Assembly (NCBI GenBank): GCA_030141605.1
Contig: JAQGDQ010000448.1
Coordinates: 126,001 to 190,000, forward strand
Length of the DNA: 64,000 nucleotides
Source: Tubiluchus corallicola
Lineage: Eukaryota > Priapulida > Priapulimorpha > Priapulimorphida > Tubiluchidae
Direction of reading: 5' to 3'
Shown: in pieces, positions 1-12,500 of the stretch
How the letters are laid out: the number at the start of each line of letters is the position of its first letter
How positions within the stretch are numbered: position 1 is the first letter of the stretch
Notes under the pieces: model-generated
Told to the model about the DNA's origin: nothing
Seen by the model: the letters and a program-made list of their open reading frames with translations, nothing else
Database searches by the model: none
Made by a program: the position numbers and the translations under genes

Positions 1-84
1 TAGAAATACTTTTCTATAAATTAGCTAAGTTTGCACTATTTGCTGAAGTCTATAACATAACCAAATGTTACCATCGGTTATACA

Positions 85-461
85 CAGTGCCGGATTATGA
101 TCTTTTGGGGTCCATACGCTAATGAAATTATAGACCTCACATCAGACGGAGCCACCCTGTAACTCGCCCGTGCCCCGTCTTGAATATTTTTTACTCGTGA
201 TATATTTTAGCAACATTTACATAGCCTCAAGTAAACTTATTACAAATTCTTTAAATAAACTAGAACAGCTAGTTTTGTTTGTCAATAAAAATATTCTTTG
301 AGATATATCACCATTTATTGCAAACCAAATCATCACATTTCAACACAACTGTAGTGAGAAAACTGATTTTTTTTACCAAATGTTATGAAAGTCTGAGGGC
401 CCCCAAGCTAAAGTGACCCTAGGTTGTAATCTATACTAGCCTATAGGATATATCAGCCCTG
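85..461. mobile_element. Non-autonomous hAT-type DNA transposon (MITE), 377 bp
   Basis: The element begins CAGTGCCGGAT and ends ATCAGCCCTG, so its ends are imperfect inverted repeats (CAGTGCCGGAT against CAGGGCTGATA read on the other strand). It is flanked by a perfect 8-bp direct repeat GTTATACA at 77-84 and 462-469. An 8-bp target duplication with CAG-type ends is the hallmark of the hAT superfamily. No transposase reading frame is present, so it could only have moved in trans. It lies in the PHKA intron immediately upstream of the first exon visible here. Confidence 0.8.
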
Positions 462-570
462 GTTATACAGTTTTAATTTTCAACCAACCAACAATTCCTT
501 TTCCTTATTTGCGACATTGTACACATCCATTTGCCAGAAAATTTTGAGCGGTGATGTGTTACTATTTCAG

Positions 571-3500
571 GATCCACATCGCTTGCATTATGAGCCATGG
601 GAATTACATGTGTTTGAGAATATTGAATGCGAATGGCCATTATTCTTCTGCTACTTACTACTAGACAGTCTTTTCAGGGGCGACAAGGAAATGGTAACGT
701 CAGAAATTTTTAATTCGTTTTTAATTTTTAATGACAAAGACTTCCTCAGTTCATGAATGTCACTACACATCACGTCATTTACCAATTTTATGGGATAAAT
801 TTACAGTGTAATTAAAATCCATATCATTTTGGTGTAACATTAATTTATTATTTGTTCTCAGTATGCCTAGCATTAGTTTCTGTGATAATTTTGAGAAATG
901 TTTAAAAATACCATAGTTCTGCATTCAACATTCAAGGTTCTGATTTCAAGCTTCACTTTGGTCATAAATTAATTTTGTTTTAATACTTCAGGCTGAAGAA
1001 TATTTTGAAGCTTTGGAAGAATTGGTTATTGTATCAGATAGTGGGATGAAATTATTACCTGAGATGTATGCTGTTCCACCAGATAAGGTAAATCGTTTAT
1101 TATAGTTTCACTGTTTTTTTTTTACTTTAAGTTAGATACGATTATTACTAAAGACATTGCTCTGCATTTATTTTCTATTTAGGTGGAAAATGAGAAAAAC
1201 GATCCACATAGTGAGCCCAGGATTGCTGTTGGGAAGATACCGCAAATGTGGGGTCAGTCTTTGTACATAACCAGCTGTCTGTTAAAAGAAGGCTTTATAG
1301 CTGTTGGCGAGATTGACCCCATGAATCGTCGTTTAGTTACAGAAAAAAAACCGGACTTGGTCGTGCAAGGTATGATGCTAGTATTGCCAGAAAAGAAAAA
1401 CGAATTTATTGTAGAGTTGTTTGTTTACTTGTAGAATTTAGATATTTTTTGTGCAGGCAGAGGTAATTCAATTAACATTTTGTGGCCAAAATTAAAAACT
1501 TTGCATAGATGGTGAAACTTGTTTATCCTACAGGTATTTTTTGATGTAATGACAGCTAAAAACCACTAGCTTCTCAGTCTAACAGTTTGCACATGTTTTT
1601 ATTTGTCCATGTGTTTATTTCAGTTGTTATCCTGGCAGAGGATCGGACAATACAAGCAAAATTAAAAGAATACGACTTTGATGTTGACTGTGCGGAGGAC
1701 GTTAAGCCTATTGAAGTCCTTCCAGCGAGGATACTCAGTGAAATATATGCACAACTAGGTGCAGTATTAGTACTGTGTACTATATTTTAGTGCTGTAGAC
1801 TATTATATATAATATGCTATGAATATACTATGTATATTATATAACATGTATAATATATGTATATTATTTTGTATTAGGTGCAGTATTATTTATCTGTATC
1901 ATTATTTAAGGTTTATAAATTGCTCATTCCATTAGGACAGTGAAACATTAGCTAAGTAACTGTATCAATGTTGGTCACAGATATTTTTAAAAGCTTATTT
2001 CATTTGCTCTAGGTAAAAATAAAAAGCTTGGTTTATCTGGTCGTCCATCACATGATGTAGGATTGCTGAGTACTAGTAAACTCTATATGTTAAAAGATAG
2101 GATATTTGCGTTTACTCCTCAGGTAAGGAATCATATGTATGTAGTTGTAATAAAATTGAAGTATAGTATAATTCTATATGTATATGACTGTGTTTAGGGC
2201 AGTGTAGTAACAGAGATACCCACACTACAGGCAATTAGTAGTGATGTAACTGTAGTCTGTTCGTAACTAAATTTGGGTCATTGATATGTTTAATGAGTTG
2301 TATACACCAATTTGTTTCATGTAATACTAACTACTTAAGTTACAGGGGCACTTGTTAAAAATATAAAAAAATACTGAGTTGAGTTTTAATGATAAAAGGT
2401 AATTAATCCCTGATCTATCCTTGTAACAAATGGCCAGCAATTAAGTTACTTATTAAATACCAGTTGATAGAGTGATACATACCTAAGATATAGCCTTGTT
2501 TTTAGAAGTAGGCCTCATTTAAAAATTGTGGCCTTTGTTTCACATGCACTTTTTTGTAGCGTGTGAATATCTTATGGTGAGAACAACAAGTTTGTTGAGG
2601 ACAACATGTTTGTTATGGGCATTTGAAAGCATACCCCTTTATAGTACATGAATAAGTTAATACAAGAAAAGAAACTAAGAAGTAATGTTGAGCACTTTGC
2701 AGTTAAAACACAGAAAACTACATAAATGCAGTTAGTTTTCATAAAGCTCAAAAACATTGCTAATAGGTTTCTCTAGGTGTTTTTACGGTACTTTTTTTAA
2801 GTCGTGCATTAGCACCTGTTAAGAGGGATATTTTAGTATTGCTAGGTACCAAAATGGTTTTGAGCTACAGATCTTATCTGATGCTAATTTGGGAACATGA
2901 ATATGTATTTTTTATATTGCATGAGAGTTAATTTATTTCTAGTACTTTGATCGCAGTAAATTCTACATATCTAGCGATGTCCTTCTGCTGCTGGACATGC
3001 TTCGAACTGACCTTTGGTACTTAAAGAGCTCGTGGCGGCAGCTCGGTCGACCACTTGTCCTTATACCACTTACCAAAATCATGCTAGGTGTGTTTTTTAT
3101 CCTGAACTTTTTTCATTATAGTTGTCGATACAATGCAATGCAGTTTTAGTAACTGGGTTGACCACTACTAACTGTCTTACTTTTGCAGTGTGTTAGCTAA
3201 TCTGTAGATACTGGTAAGGCATGAACTCATAAGCAATTACACAGTTATATTACACCTTTGTGTGTGCCTTTTTTAAAACCGCACAAATTTATTACTCTGA
3301 ATTTACTTTTCACTACAAACGAATCTTAGATTTCACGTACCCTTCATCGAGATAATAGCATTACATTTGCAACATACAGCTTAGACTTCACCTTGTACTA
3401 CACTGTGACATTGTTTTGCTTTTAGTTTTCAGATCCGCATGAATTCTATTTGGCTGCTGACACTAACTTACTGCTTAACATGTTTCATACTGACATAGCA

Positions 3501-6500
3501 TTTTTGAAAACATCCTGGAGGCAGTTAGGTCGACCCACTGTCACAATTATTCTGCATAAGCACATGTGGGGAGATATAGGTAAGAATGACCCACCTTAGT
3601 AATGCTGTTACACTTATTTACTTTTTTAATCATAACATTATATTTTCATAATTTGAATTATTCGTGATTTTGACATGAATATTCACATAAGCTGGCAATG
3701 TAGCTTATTTTAAGAAGTGTGTAGTAAAAATCACTAATACAGTTTAGTTTTGATTTTTTTGTATATCCACTCTGCTAATCAAATCTTCTCACGTGGTTTG
3801 GTCTGTTTTTGTGCATTACTACTAATTTCTAAACTAACTTTTGATGTGCTGTTGAGTTTTGTAAAAAAAAAAACTGATTCAAACATGGTTTAATGTTTCA
3901 GCCTAAATGTTTTGCATACCTCCGTTACCTAACAGTTTCAACTTATTAAACAGTTTACTATTTAGGCAGTTTGCTACTTTGAATTGTTTGCAAGGATTAC
4001 ACAGGATTTTCTTAAATTATCAGAAATGTGATCTGTTTCATCCACTTAAAAATATGATAGTTTTACAAGCAAATCTTTTGAAACATTGCTAAATATTAAG
4101 TTTTCTTACTTTTGTGAATATGAACAGTGCAACATTTTTGCTACATGCATATTAATAGCGTAAGTTTTTCTTTAGATTCCAAGAAGAGTTTGCCACCAGC
4201 CGTCATAGCTACAATTAAAAAGCTCAAAAGTGGTTATACAACGGGAGCTAGGTAAAATTCCTGTTGGCTTTGACTGTTGTACAAAAATAGATTAATTTTG
4301 TGTTGATTATATTTTATTATGTTGTATTAATAGATTAAATAGATTATCACACAAATAAGTACCCTATATGAGCATCATTAACATAATTGTGCCAGGTTCT
4401 GTCTGATAAACTTGAAAATATCGATGCTGTTTTTTAAGCAATGCTTAACACTAGAAAGACTGAATGTGCCAGTTGACCCATTTTTTTGCTTATATCTCTG
4501 AAGGATATGTTTGTATTTATTTATTACTTTTACTAGTTTAGTGCTAACTACTATTGTACAGAATTTCAGGACGGAAACGTTACTTTAACCTTGTTAAAAA
4601 TAGGGTACTGCCTAGATGGACCAGACAATTGACGCTGATACATATTGTACACTGTAAATTAATACAATGTACAGACATCACAGTAGTAAATGTGAATGTA
4701 AGTATGTGAATATACATAAGTGAATGTAAGTTAGCAAACTCTTTTAACATCTTACTACGAACTTCTTTGACTGACAACTCTTATGCAGGGGCGTATCAAG
4801 AGTTTACGATGCCCTGGGTTGATACTTCTGTCCCACCCATCTCAATTGTGAATTTATGGTTTTTTATTGAGCAAATTAAACAATTACTTGTGTATTAAAA
4901 AAACTCTTTACTTAGTTTCTACGTGGTCACTATTAATTACATGTATTTATACAGCTTTATCTTTAAGCAGGCTGCGCAACTGCTTGTTGTAAAAGCTGCA
5001 CTCAGTAACCGCCTGTGGTGTGTTATATACTGTACCATTTACGTGAATATGATACTTTTCCAACGAGAAAAAGAATTGTTTCTACAATGTGACGCCCTCA
5101 AACTTTGGCGCCCTAGGCTGTAGCCTAGTTAATCTATTAGTTAATGCTGTCATGGCTTGACTCAATATAGGTTCTCAAAGCATCTCAAAATCTACCATTA
5201 GATGAGTCATTATACTTGTATGTATAAATTGCTTCAATTTTTATATGGATTAATTTTCTGATGTATCGTTGAATTTTACTAAAATCTGACTGGTAAATAC
5301 CAGTTTTATTTTTGTGTAGGAATGAAATCTGTGATTGCGTCAGTTGATACATGCCTGTCCAAAGTAGTGAACTTTTCTGGTCATTTTAATGTTAACTTTA
5401 TTTAGTTTATATATAGTGCAATAATAATGGATTGTCATTAAGTAGTACTGTTGTAGTCCTGCTGCTGAGTATGATTTTATATGCATTTTGAAATTTAGGT
5501 TAATAATAATTTATATACGTACTTAAGGTAAAAATTTCTTATTAATCAGCATCAAACATTTTTTATCTTTCCTTTAGTAAGGATGATTGTAAAATGCATA
5601 CAAGATCCCAATAAAAAAGCTGGTAGTGTTTCATATGGTGGATCGTGATACAGGAATATAATGATTTATGTATTTCAATAGCAGTATTTACTGCCATATC
5701 CTTTCCATTACATTTGCCTTCTTACACCACATAAATTTTAAGTAACTATAGATCATGTTCGTATCTCACCTTTGCTGAACTCATCCGTGACCATTTATAA
5801 CTCGAAATATTGTTTTCTATTTTTTAGAGTGGAACTTGGTAAACTAACCGACTTTCTCAGCACATCGTGTGTTACACATTTGAATTTTCTTGCAAACACA
5901 GAATCCGGTGATGTAGAAGGTAATGCACTGATGAATATCTTCTCCTTCATTTAGCATCTCATATTTGTTTCCCGATGTTGTTTCCGTGTATTTATAATAA
6001 CTCGACACTGAACTTAGATAGTTTTTTTGACCTAATTATGTAATTTCTTTATGTAACCTGCATTACTTTGATGATTAAACAAGTGTTTCCAATTGGATAA
6101 TATGATGTCACCTTTACTTATGTAAAGCATGTAGTTTCCTTTTTCTCACTGGTTTAAGTATCTAGTTCTTGGTTTCTTTGAAACGGGCAACATGTTATTA
6201 ACAATGTAAAGAATTTTTTTATTATCTTGCTATAGGTACAGATGCATGTGTCTTGGATTTGCTTGACAAACTTACAAAACCTGAGCGGCATCTTCGTTCT
6301 CGGTTGCCTTCACACCAGGGCCGCAGACGAGCCCCATTTCGCCGTGAGTCATCAGTTCGTGGTATTGTGAAACGCACTAAGTCTATAGCAATAGACCCAG
6401 ATGATTCAGGTAAGTATTTATTTTAACTGTACTTTGTTAACTTAGCATGAATTATTTTATTCTCAGTTATAGCTGCTGCTGCTGTACCAAATCACTTGCT

Positions 6501-9500
6501 TTTATTCATGCGCTGATTACACACTCCTGCTGCAAACAATTACAGTTTTTTTGCTCAGCCGGCTTCTTCAGTAGGTGTTTTTTCGTACTTCACACATTAC
6601 CTTTTCTGAAGTGTGCAACTCATTGTGCATAATATTCTGCGTGCGAAATCGTGATAAGAGTGTAATTTTTATTTGCATAATTGAATGGCAATAATGCATG
6701 ATAAGCGGCTTTTTTAAAAACAGGAAAAATGTAGATTTCTGTTTTACCTTAATTCCATGCAACAAAGATGAGCCAATTATTTTGTAATAAGGAAAATTCG
6801 AGAAATATAAAGCAAATTTGAGTTTTACTAATATGAGCGATAGAGTTTTGTTTTATTTGGCAATGTTGATTAGATTTATGTTGGCCTTTCTCTTTCTGTT
6901 CTATCGCATTTTAATTGGAGTACCAATCATAGAAGGCACCTGGGTTATGTAACAGCTTTTCCACCTGTGCATGTATATTTCAAGATTTGAAACATTGTCA
7001 TGCAGAAATGTTTTAATTAATAACAGATGGATTGGTCAGTATGGAAAAGAAAATTTTGGCTGAAAAACCTCCAACAGGTTAGTCATGCGTGGGGTGCCAT
7101 AGGTTTTCTCTTCCTACGTTAATTTCTCTGAACAGAAATTTATTTATTTATTTATTTATGATTGCTGGTATCCTGTTTAACGTAATAGTAAACATGCACA
7201 TTTTATAGGAAACATCGCACAATATAGGTGATGGCACTAGTCATTTCCAATGATATTTTTCCTGAGTAGGCAAAGGGCTGAATAACAGCTGAATCTGAGC
7301 CCAAAAAATAGAAAGCAATAAAAAGTCCATTTAGCTATGGAAATACTAAATTTAACTTGATATTTAGCATTATGTTGAACAGTGTTCTCTCGGACAAACA
7401 TCAACATAATTTCTCGTATAAAAAATCAGTATATAGTTACCTTATGTAACAAACTGATATTATTTGCTTCACCGTTTTCCATTTTTTGTTGCACTAAAAA
7501 TATAACCTAAACAAATTTTCTCAAGTACATAAAGTTCTTTATGATGGCTAATCATTCTAATGAAATAATAGTATGCACTATGTTGTGATTTTAATTAACA
7601 CATTCAATAATTATTCTAATTTAACAGATCCTTCCAATGTTTTTGTAATGTCTGTGATGAATGCAATGCAATGTGTTTTTATGTGCATTTCATTAATAAT
7701 TTTAAAAGTGTAAAAGTGTGTGAGGTTTCTATTTTGTTTCACTAAACCTCAGTAGTAGTAGTGTTATAGGCTCTATGATTAATGGTATTGCTTAATTCAC
7801 AAAGAGGTCATTCCTAACACGCCCAATATGGAATTGATGTGTCCAAATATAGGTGTGCCATTTTACTTTAAAAGGCGTCCTCTAAAACATCACTGAGTAA
7901 CAATAACTATGTAACAGTTATATTGCTTATCTGGCTACTGTGCACGCCGTGCATGCGCAAGTAATGATCACATCACCTCCCTTCACTTTGTACGCTGTAC
8001 CTTCTTTGCCCCCATCCTGTTTGTTTTCTCCTTTCTCTCGTCTCTTTGGCTGTTGTCACCATGTCGCCTCACACTTGTTTCTGTTGTTTTTACTAACCGC
8101 ACTTCATTATAGGTCCAACTCGGAGACTGAAATATACTACAGAAGGTTAGTATTTGAAATTATTGGCGGAATGCTTTGTTAAATTAGGGTTAGTTGATAA
8201 TTTTCTATTCTTGATTAACCAGTTTCTGTAGATTAATTTGGCTGATTTTTATGGGGAATGTGGTAGGATGGTGCATCTTTGACAAACGTTCTTGCTGCAA
8301 ATACAGTCAGATTGTGTTTACCCACAGACAGTCAGTAACCGTTTTGGCACTTCCTTTTTCATGATTATCACAATTTTCTAACTATTCATATCTGATGCTT
8401 TTTTGTACATTTAAGGTGTATTGCCACGCAGAACATAAATTTAGTAAAATGATAAAAGACGATATGCTATTTTGTTCTCAGAGCCATAAATTCAGCAGCT
8501 TTTCACTATTGTAATATATGCAAACAGATGAGTAAAACAACTAATTAAACAGAACGAAGATTCATTAATTTTAATTTTGGTTTGCTGGTACCTTAGCTTG
8601 GCGCTTTCCTTCAGAGGTGCATTGAAAACCTAAAGATATTAAAAATGATATTGTTCTGCTAATTAATTCCTGTAACGAGTGATTTTGCTCTTGCTGTTAT
8701 GACAATCTATTGTCCGTGAAATCAACTGTAGCCTGTGCATCTTGTATCTGGTAAATGTTGATAAACATTTTCATTTAATTGACAGGCTGATCAGCTGAGG
8801 GTGGTAAGCTTTTTGTGTGTCGTTGTGGGTTAAACAGAATTTTATTGTATCTGTAGGTGTTTGAGAGTCAATTACACTAGAAAATTTGTGTAGCCTGATA
8901 GAGACTGGACTGAGGTCATTTGAATTCAGACTACAAAAAGTACATTGTTCACACAGCTCCTATTTTAAAGTGGAAAAATTAAATATAATGGCGACTGTCT
9001 GATATACCATTTTGTTTCAACTTGCAAAGTTAGTAGCCTGACAGATTAACTTTTGACGGATTACACAATACCAAAACCAGCCAACTGACCAATAATCCAT
9101 AATTAGTGATAATTGACCAAAAACATTAATAATGAATTTTATGGTTGTGTTGTCAGTAGTTTCAAAATTGGTGGTTTTTAGTATAAAATCTACAATATTT
9201 TAAAAAAGTTAGGTTATACAAAAGCTTTTATATACCTTTTCAATACATAAACGATTGTAGATTACTAATTAATAAACTGTCTCTTTTTTTATATCTTGTG
9301 AACAATGACATGATTTTAAAATGCCGTCACTTCATTTGATAGATGAGAAAAAACCCTGAAAAAATTCAGTTCTGTTATAATCAATTATTAAAATGCCTTT
9401 TCTAAATTACAAAGCATGGCATTGCAAATGTTATTCAAAATCTTTACAGCCTTTGGCTCTACTGCCAGGGTGAGTTGAAATCAGATTCAAAATTTAGGTT

Positions 9501-12500
9501 GCAAACTTATCAGCGGCTGGGTTTGTTTTATTAACTGTTTTTCATTCTAGTAGCTTAGGTACAATGTAGCCTAGAAGCAGCCACCAGACTGCCTGAGAAC
9601 AGTTTTGGCTAGAACCAAATTTATGTTTGTGTAAACAACTATAGAAACTTGGGCCAGTCTCTGTCTAGGTTAAATTTTCTAGCACATATTTGGTTATAAT
9701 CTTCGGTAAATGGCTGTCAAAGAAGACTATGACATGACTAAAATGGAGTTGATTGTTAATAGCTCTTGCTTGATTTATTTTTTAATGTTAAGTATTTTTG
9801 CTTGTTTTTGTGTCATATCCAAGCTTGAAAGTCCTCTGCTCTAATCATTTTCAGATTTTGCATTTTATTTGCTTTACTTATGCAAAAATTCTTTGCCTGA
9901 AATAGCTGTAATTTTAAAATGCTCATTCCTTTTTGTGTTTAACATTATATTGGACTTTTTCGTGATGTTATTTTATGTTTATCTTGCAAAAAGTGAAGAT
10001 ACCTACCAAAAATGTCTGTTAGGGTGATAGAAAGAAAAATAAAAATTGTGCTTTTGCATGTAGTTGTTGTTAATGCAGAAATTTTCTGAAATTTCATTTG
10101 AACTCTTCGGCTTTCTTTATCTGTAATTTGACAATAATAATTTGTTTGTTTCCAAATTCCTGGCTTTCAGTTCGAAATGAAAATGTGTCTTTAAGAATTC
10201 AGCATCGAAGCTGACGATATGCACTTTGACATTTTTCAAAATAATTTTGTAGAGATTTTTTATCTAAATACCTTTTCCAGAATATATTCAAGTGTACATA
10301 ATAAGGTTAATGGTTATAAAGAAAGCATTATATTTATAGATAGTTCATATATAGATAGTTTTGTAGAACTTAATGTGAAATGTGTTCATAGGTTAACAAT
10401 CTTGCGAATCTGCTTAAAATGCCTAAAAGGTTTTTTCAAAACATCCACATTCATTTTACGTCATTGTGTACACTGTTTACTTCTATTTGGTCTTTTCAGT
10501 TAAGGATAAGTATCAAATGTATGAAAAGATACATTTGCAAATAGTATCAAGTGACGATATAGCATACCTTGTGTTTCTTATCTATTATCTTTGTACAGAC
10601 CTGGTTGCACTCAGACAGCGATATGCAAGTGGCAGTGCACTGACAAGTACACCAATCAGCAGCACTGGTGGCAATTCATTTGATGATGACGATAAACCAC
10701 CACCTACATTTGATCTACGATCAACACGCGGCTCCATCTGTGAAGCACGGCGACAATCTTCAGATTATTATCCACATCTAGCAGCGTCTCCAAATATAGG
10801 CTCTCCAGTTAGCGGAACGCCACAGGTATTTTGTTTGTTTTATTTCAGCATACAACTGTGTTGTGCAGTACAAAGTCCATTTCAAATACGATGGACAGCG
10901 AATTAAAACCACTGAAAAAACTAAGCGTAATAATGTTTTTTTCTAACTGCTTCTATTGATAATAATTGGTATATATGTAATATATATTGCACTGATGTCA
11001 CATCAGTTAACGTGGTTGCTTCTTTTGTTGTTCTGTTACCAATTGCAAAATTTGGGAGCTTCTTGTGCCCGAGCCAAAAAAATATTGAAATTTTTGATTG
11101 CAGAACTCTGATATTGTTGCCTATTATCTGCTCATCTACAATAATTTGCTAACTTGTTGTAGATATATTAATTATAGTATGTGAAAGTGGACATTTTGCT
11201 CTTTATGTGCCATTTTGGCAGGTTTTTAAAATTGGTGTATGTAATTTTGCAATTAAAAAGCGATTTGTTTACATGGGCACAAGCCAGTATAAGTGTAGTG
11301 TTTCTGGTTAACTGATAAAACAGAGTATTGCTGCATTTGGATTTCAACACACATTTCATTTTTCTAGACTCCCCACAAGGATGTGGAGAATCTCTATCTA
11401 GGTATTAATGCAGAAGATTTATTGGACATGTTGAAAGATGCGGAAAGCCTTACTGAGCAAGCGGATATCATACACTATCTATATATCACACAGTTCGTAC
11501 TTTTAGTTGTATCGATATTTTTACCTAAACCCTAATTTTTCTAATAATTTTAATAAAATGTTAGCAATCACAATGTAGACTTATGTCTTAAATACACCAA
11601 AATTATTAGCATTAAGATGCCAAATATAAAATTCCATTTTGTTGCAAAGAAATGAAACACTGTTAAATTAGAAAAAGACTGAGGATATTCAAAGATACTT
11701 TTATATGTATAACTGCAATGCTTTGTTAATCATTAAATGAAGCTGTACGCATCCTTATCTTATTTACTCTTAATTTTACTATTAACCATTTTTGGATAAA
11801 AAATAGAATCTGGGCATCGCCTGGCATCTAGTAGTTAAGTAACTGACGTCTTTTTGCCTCGTGCTTGCATTGTAATTTTAATTGTTCACGTAAGAAAACT
11901 GATCTATATTTTGTGTTTCAGGGGTGCTGAGTGGGATACAATGATCAGTGGAAAGCCGGGTTGTAAAGTGGAAGACCTAATGCAAGAGTTATATGAAAAG
12001 GTGCACAAATTTCAAAATTTGTTTACCAATATATATTAATCCATTTAGCAGGATTGTGGGTCATAACCAGTTTCGCAGTAGGTCATTTTTCCATGTCTGA
12101 TATGTATTTCAAGCTTAATTAAAAAAAGTTACTTTGTTTAATTATACTAAGTAATTAGACGTCATCAGGTTTGACTTGGCCAGAGAACTCTCAGACTTGG
12201 CTGACATGTTACATGTGACCATCTCCTAGCCAATCATTTATATTTATCCCAATAAATAGTAAATGCAGTAACCTTCCTTAATTTTTCTTTTCTACAAATT
12301 TAATTTTGGGATAGCATTTCCTTTGAGATTTAGAATAATGAATTAATAATATATAGGAGCTTATAACCCAGTTACTGAACGTATGCCATCTTTTCTTTTA
12401 ATTTTAAAAACAATAGTGTATTGTTTTGTATACACTATACAAAAATAATACTGTCTCAATACACATTGTAAGAAAATGTAATGTATCTCAGTTGTATTTA

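Noticed and set aside
10219-10598. Upstream extension of the PHKA exon frame at 10599
   Set aside because: The open frame continues upstream, but a clear TTTGTACAG acceptor and the family alignment place the exon start at 10599; the upstream part is AT-rich intron.
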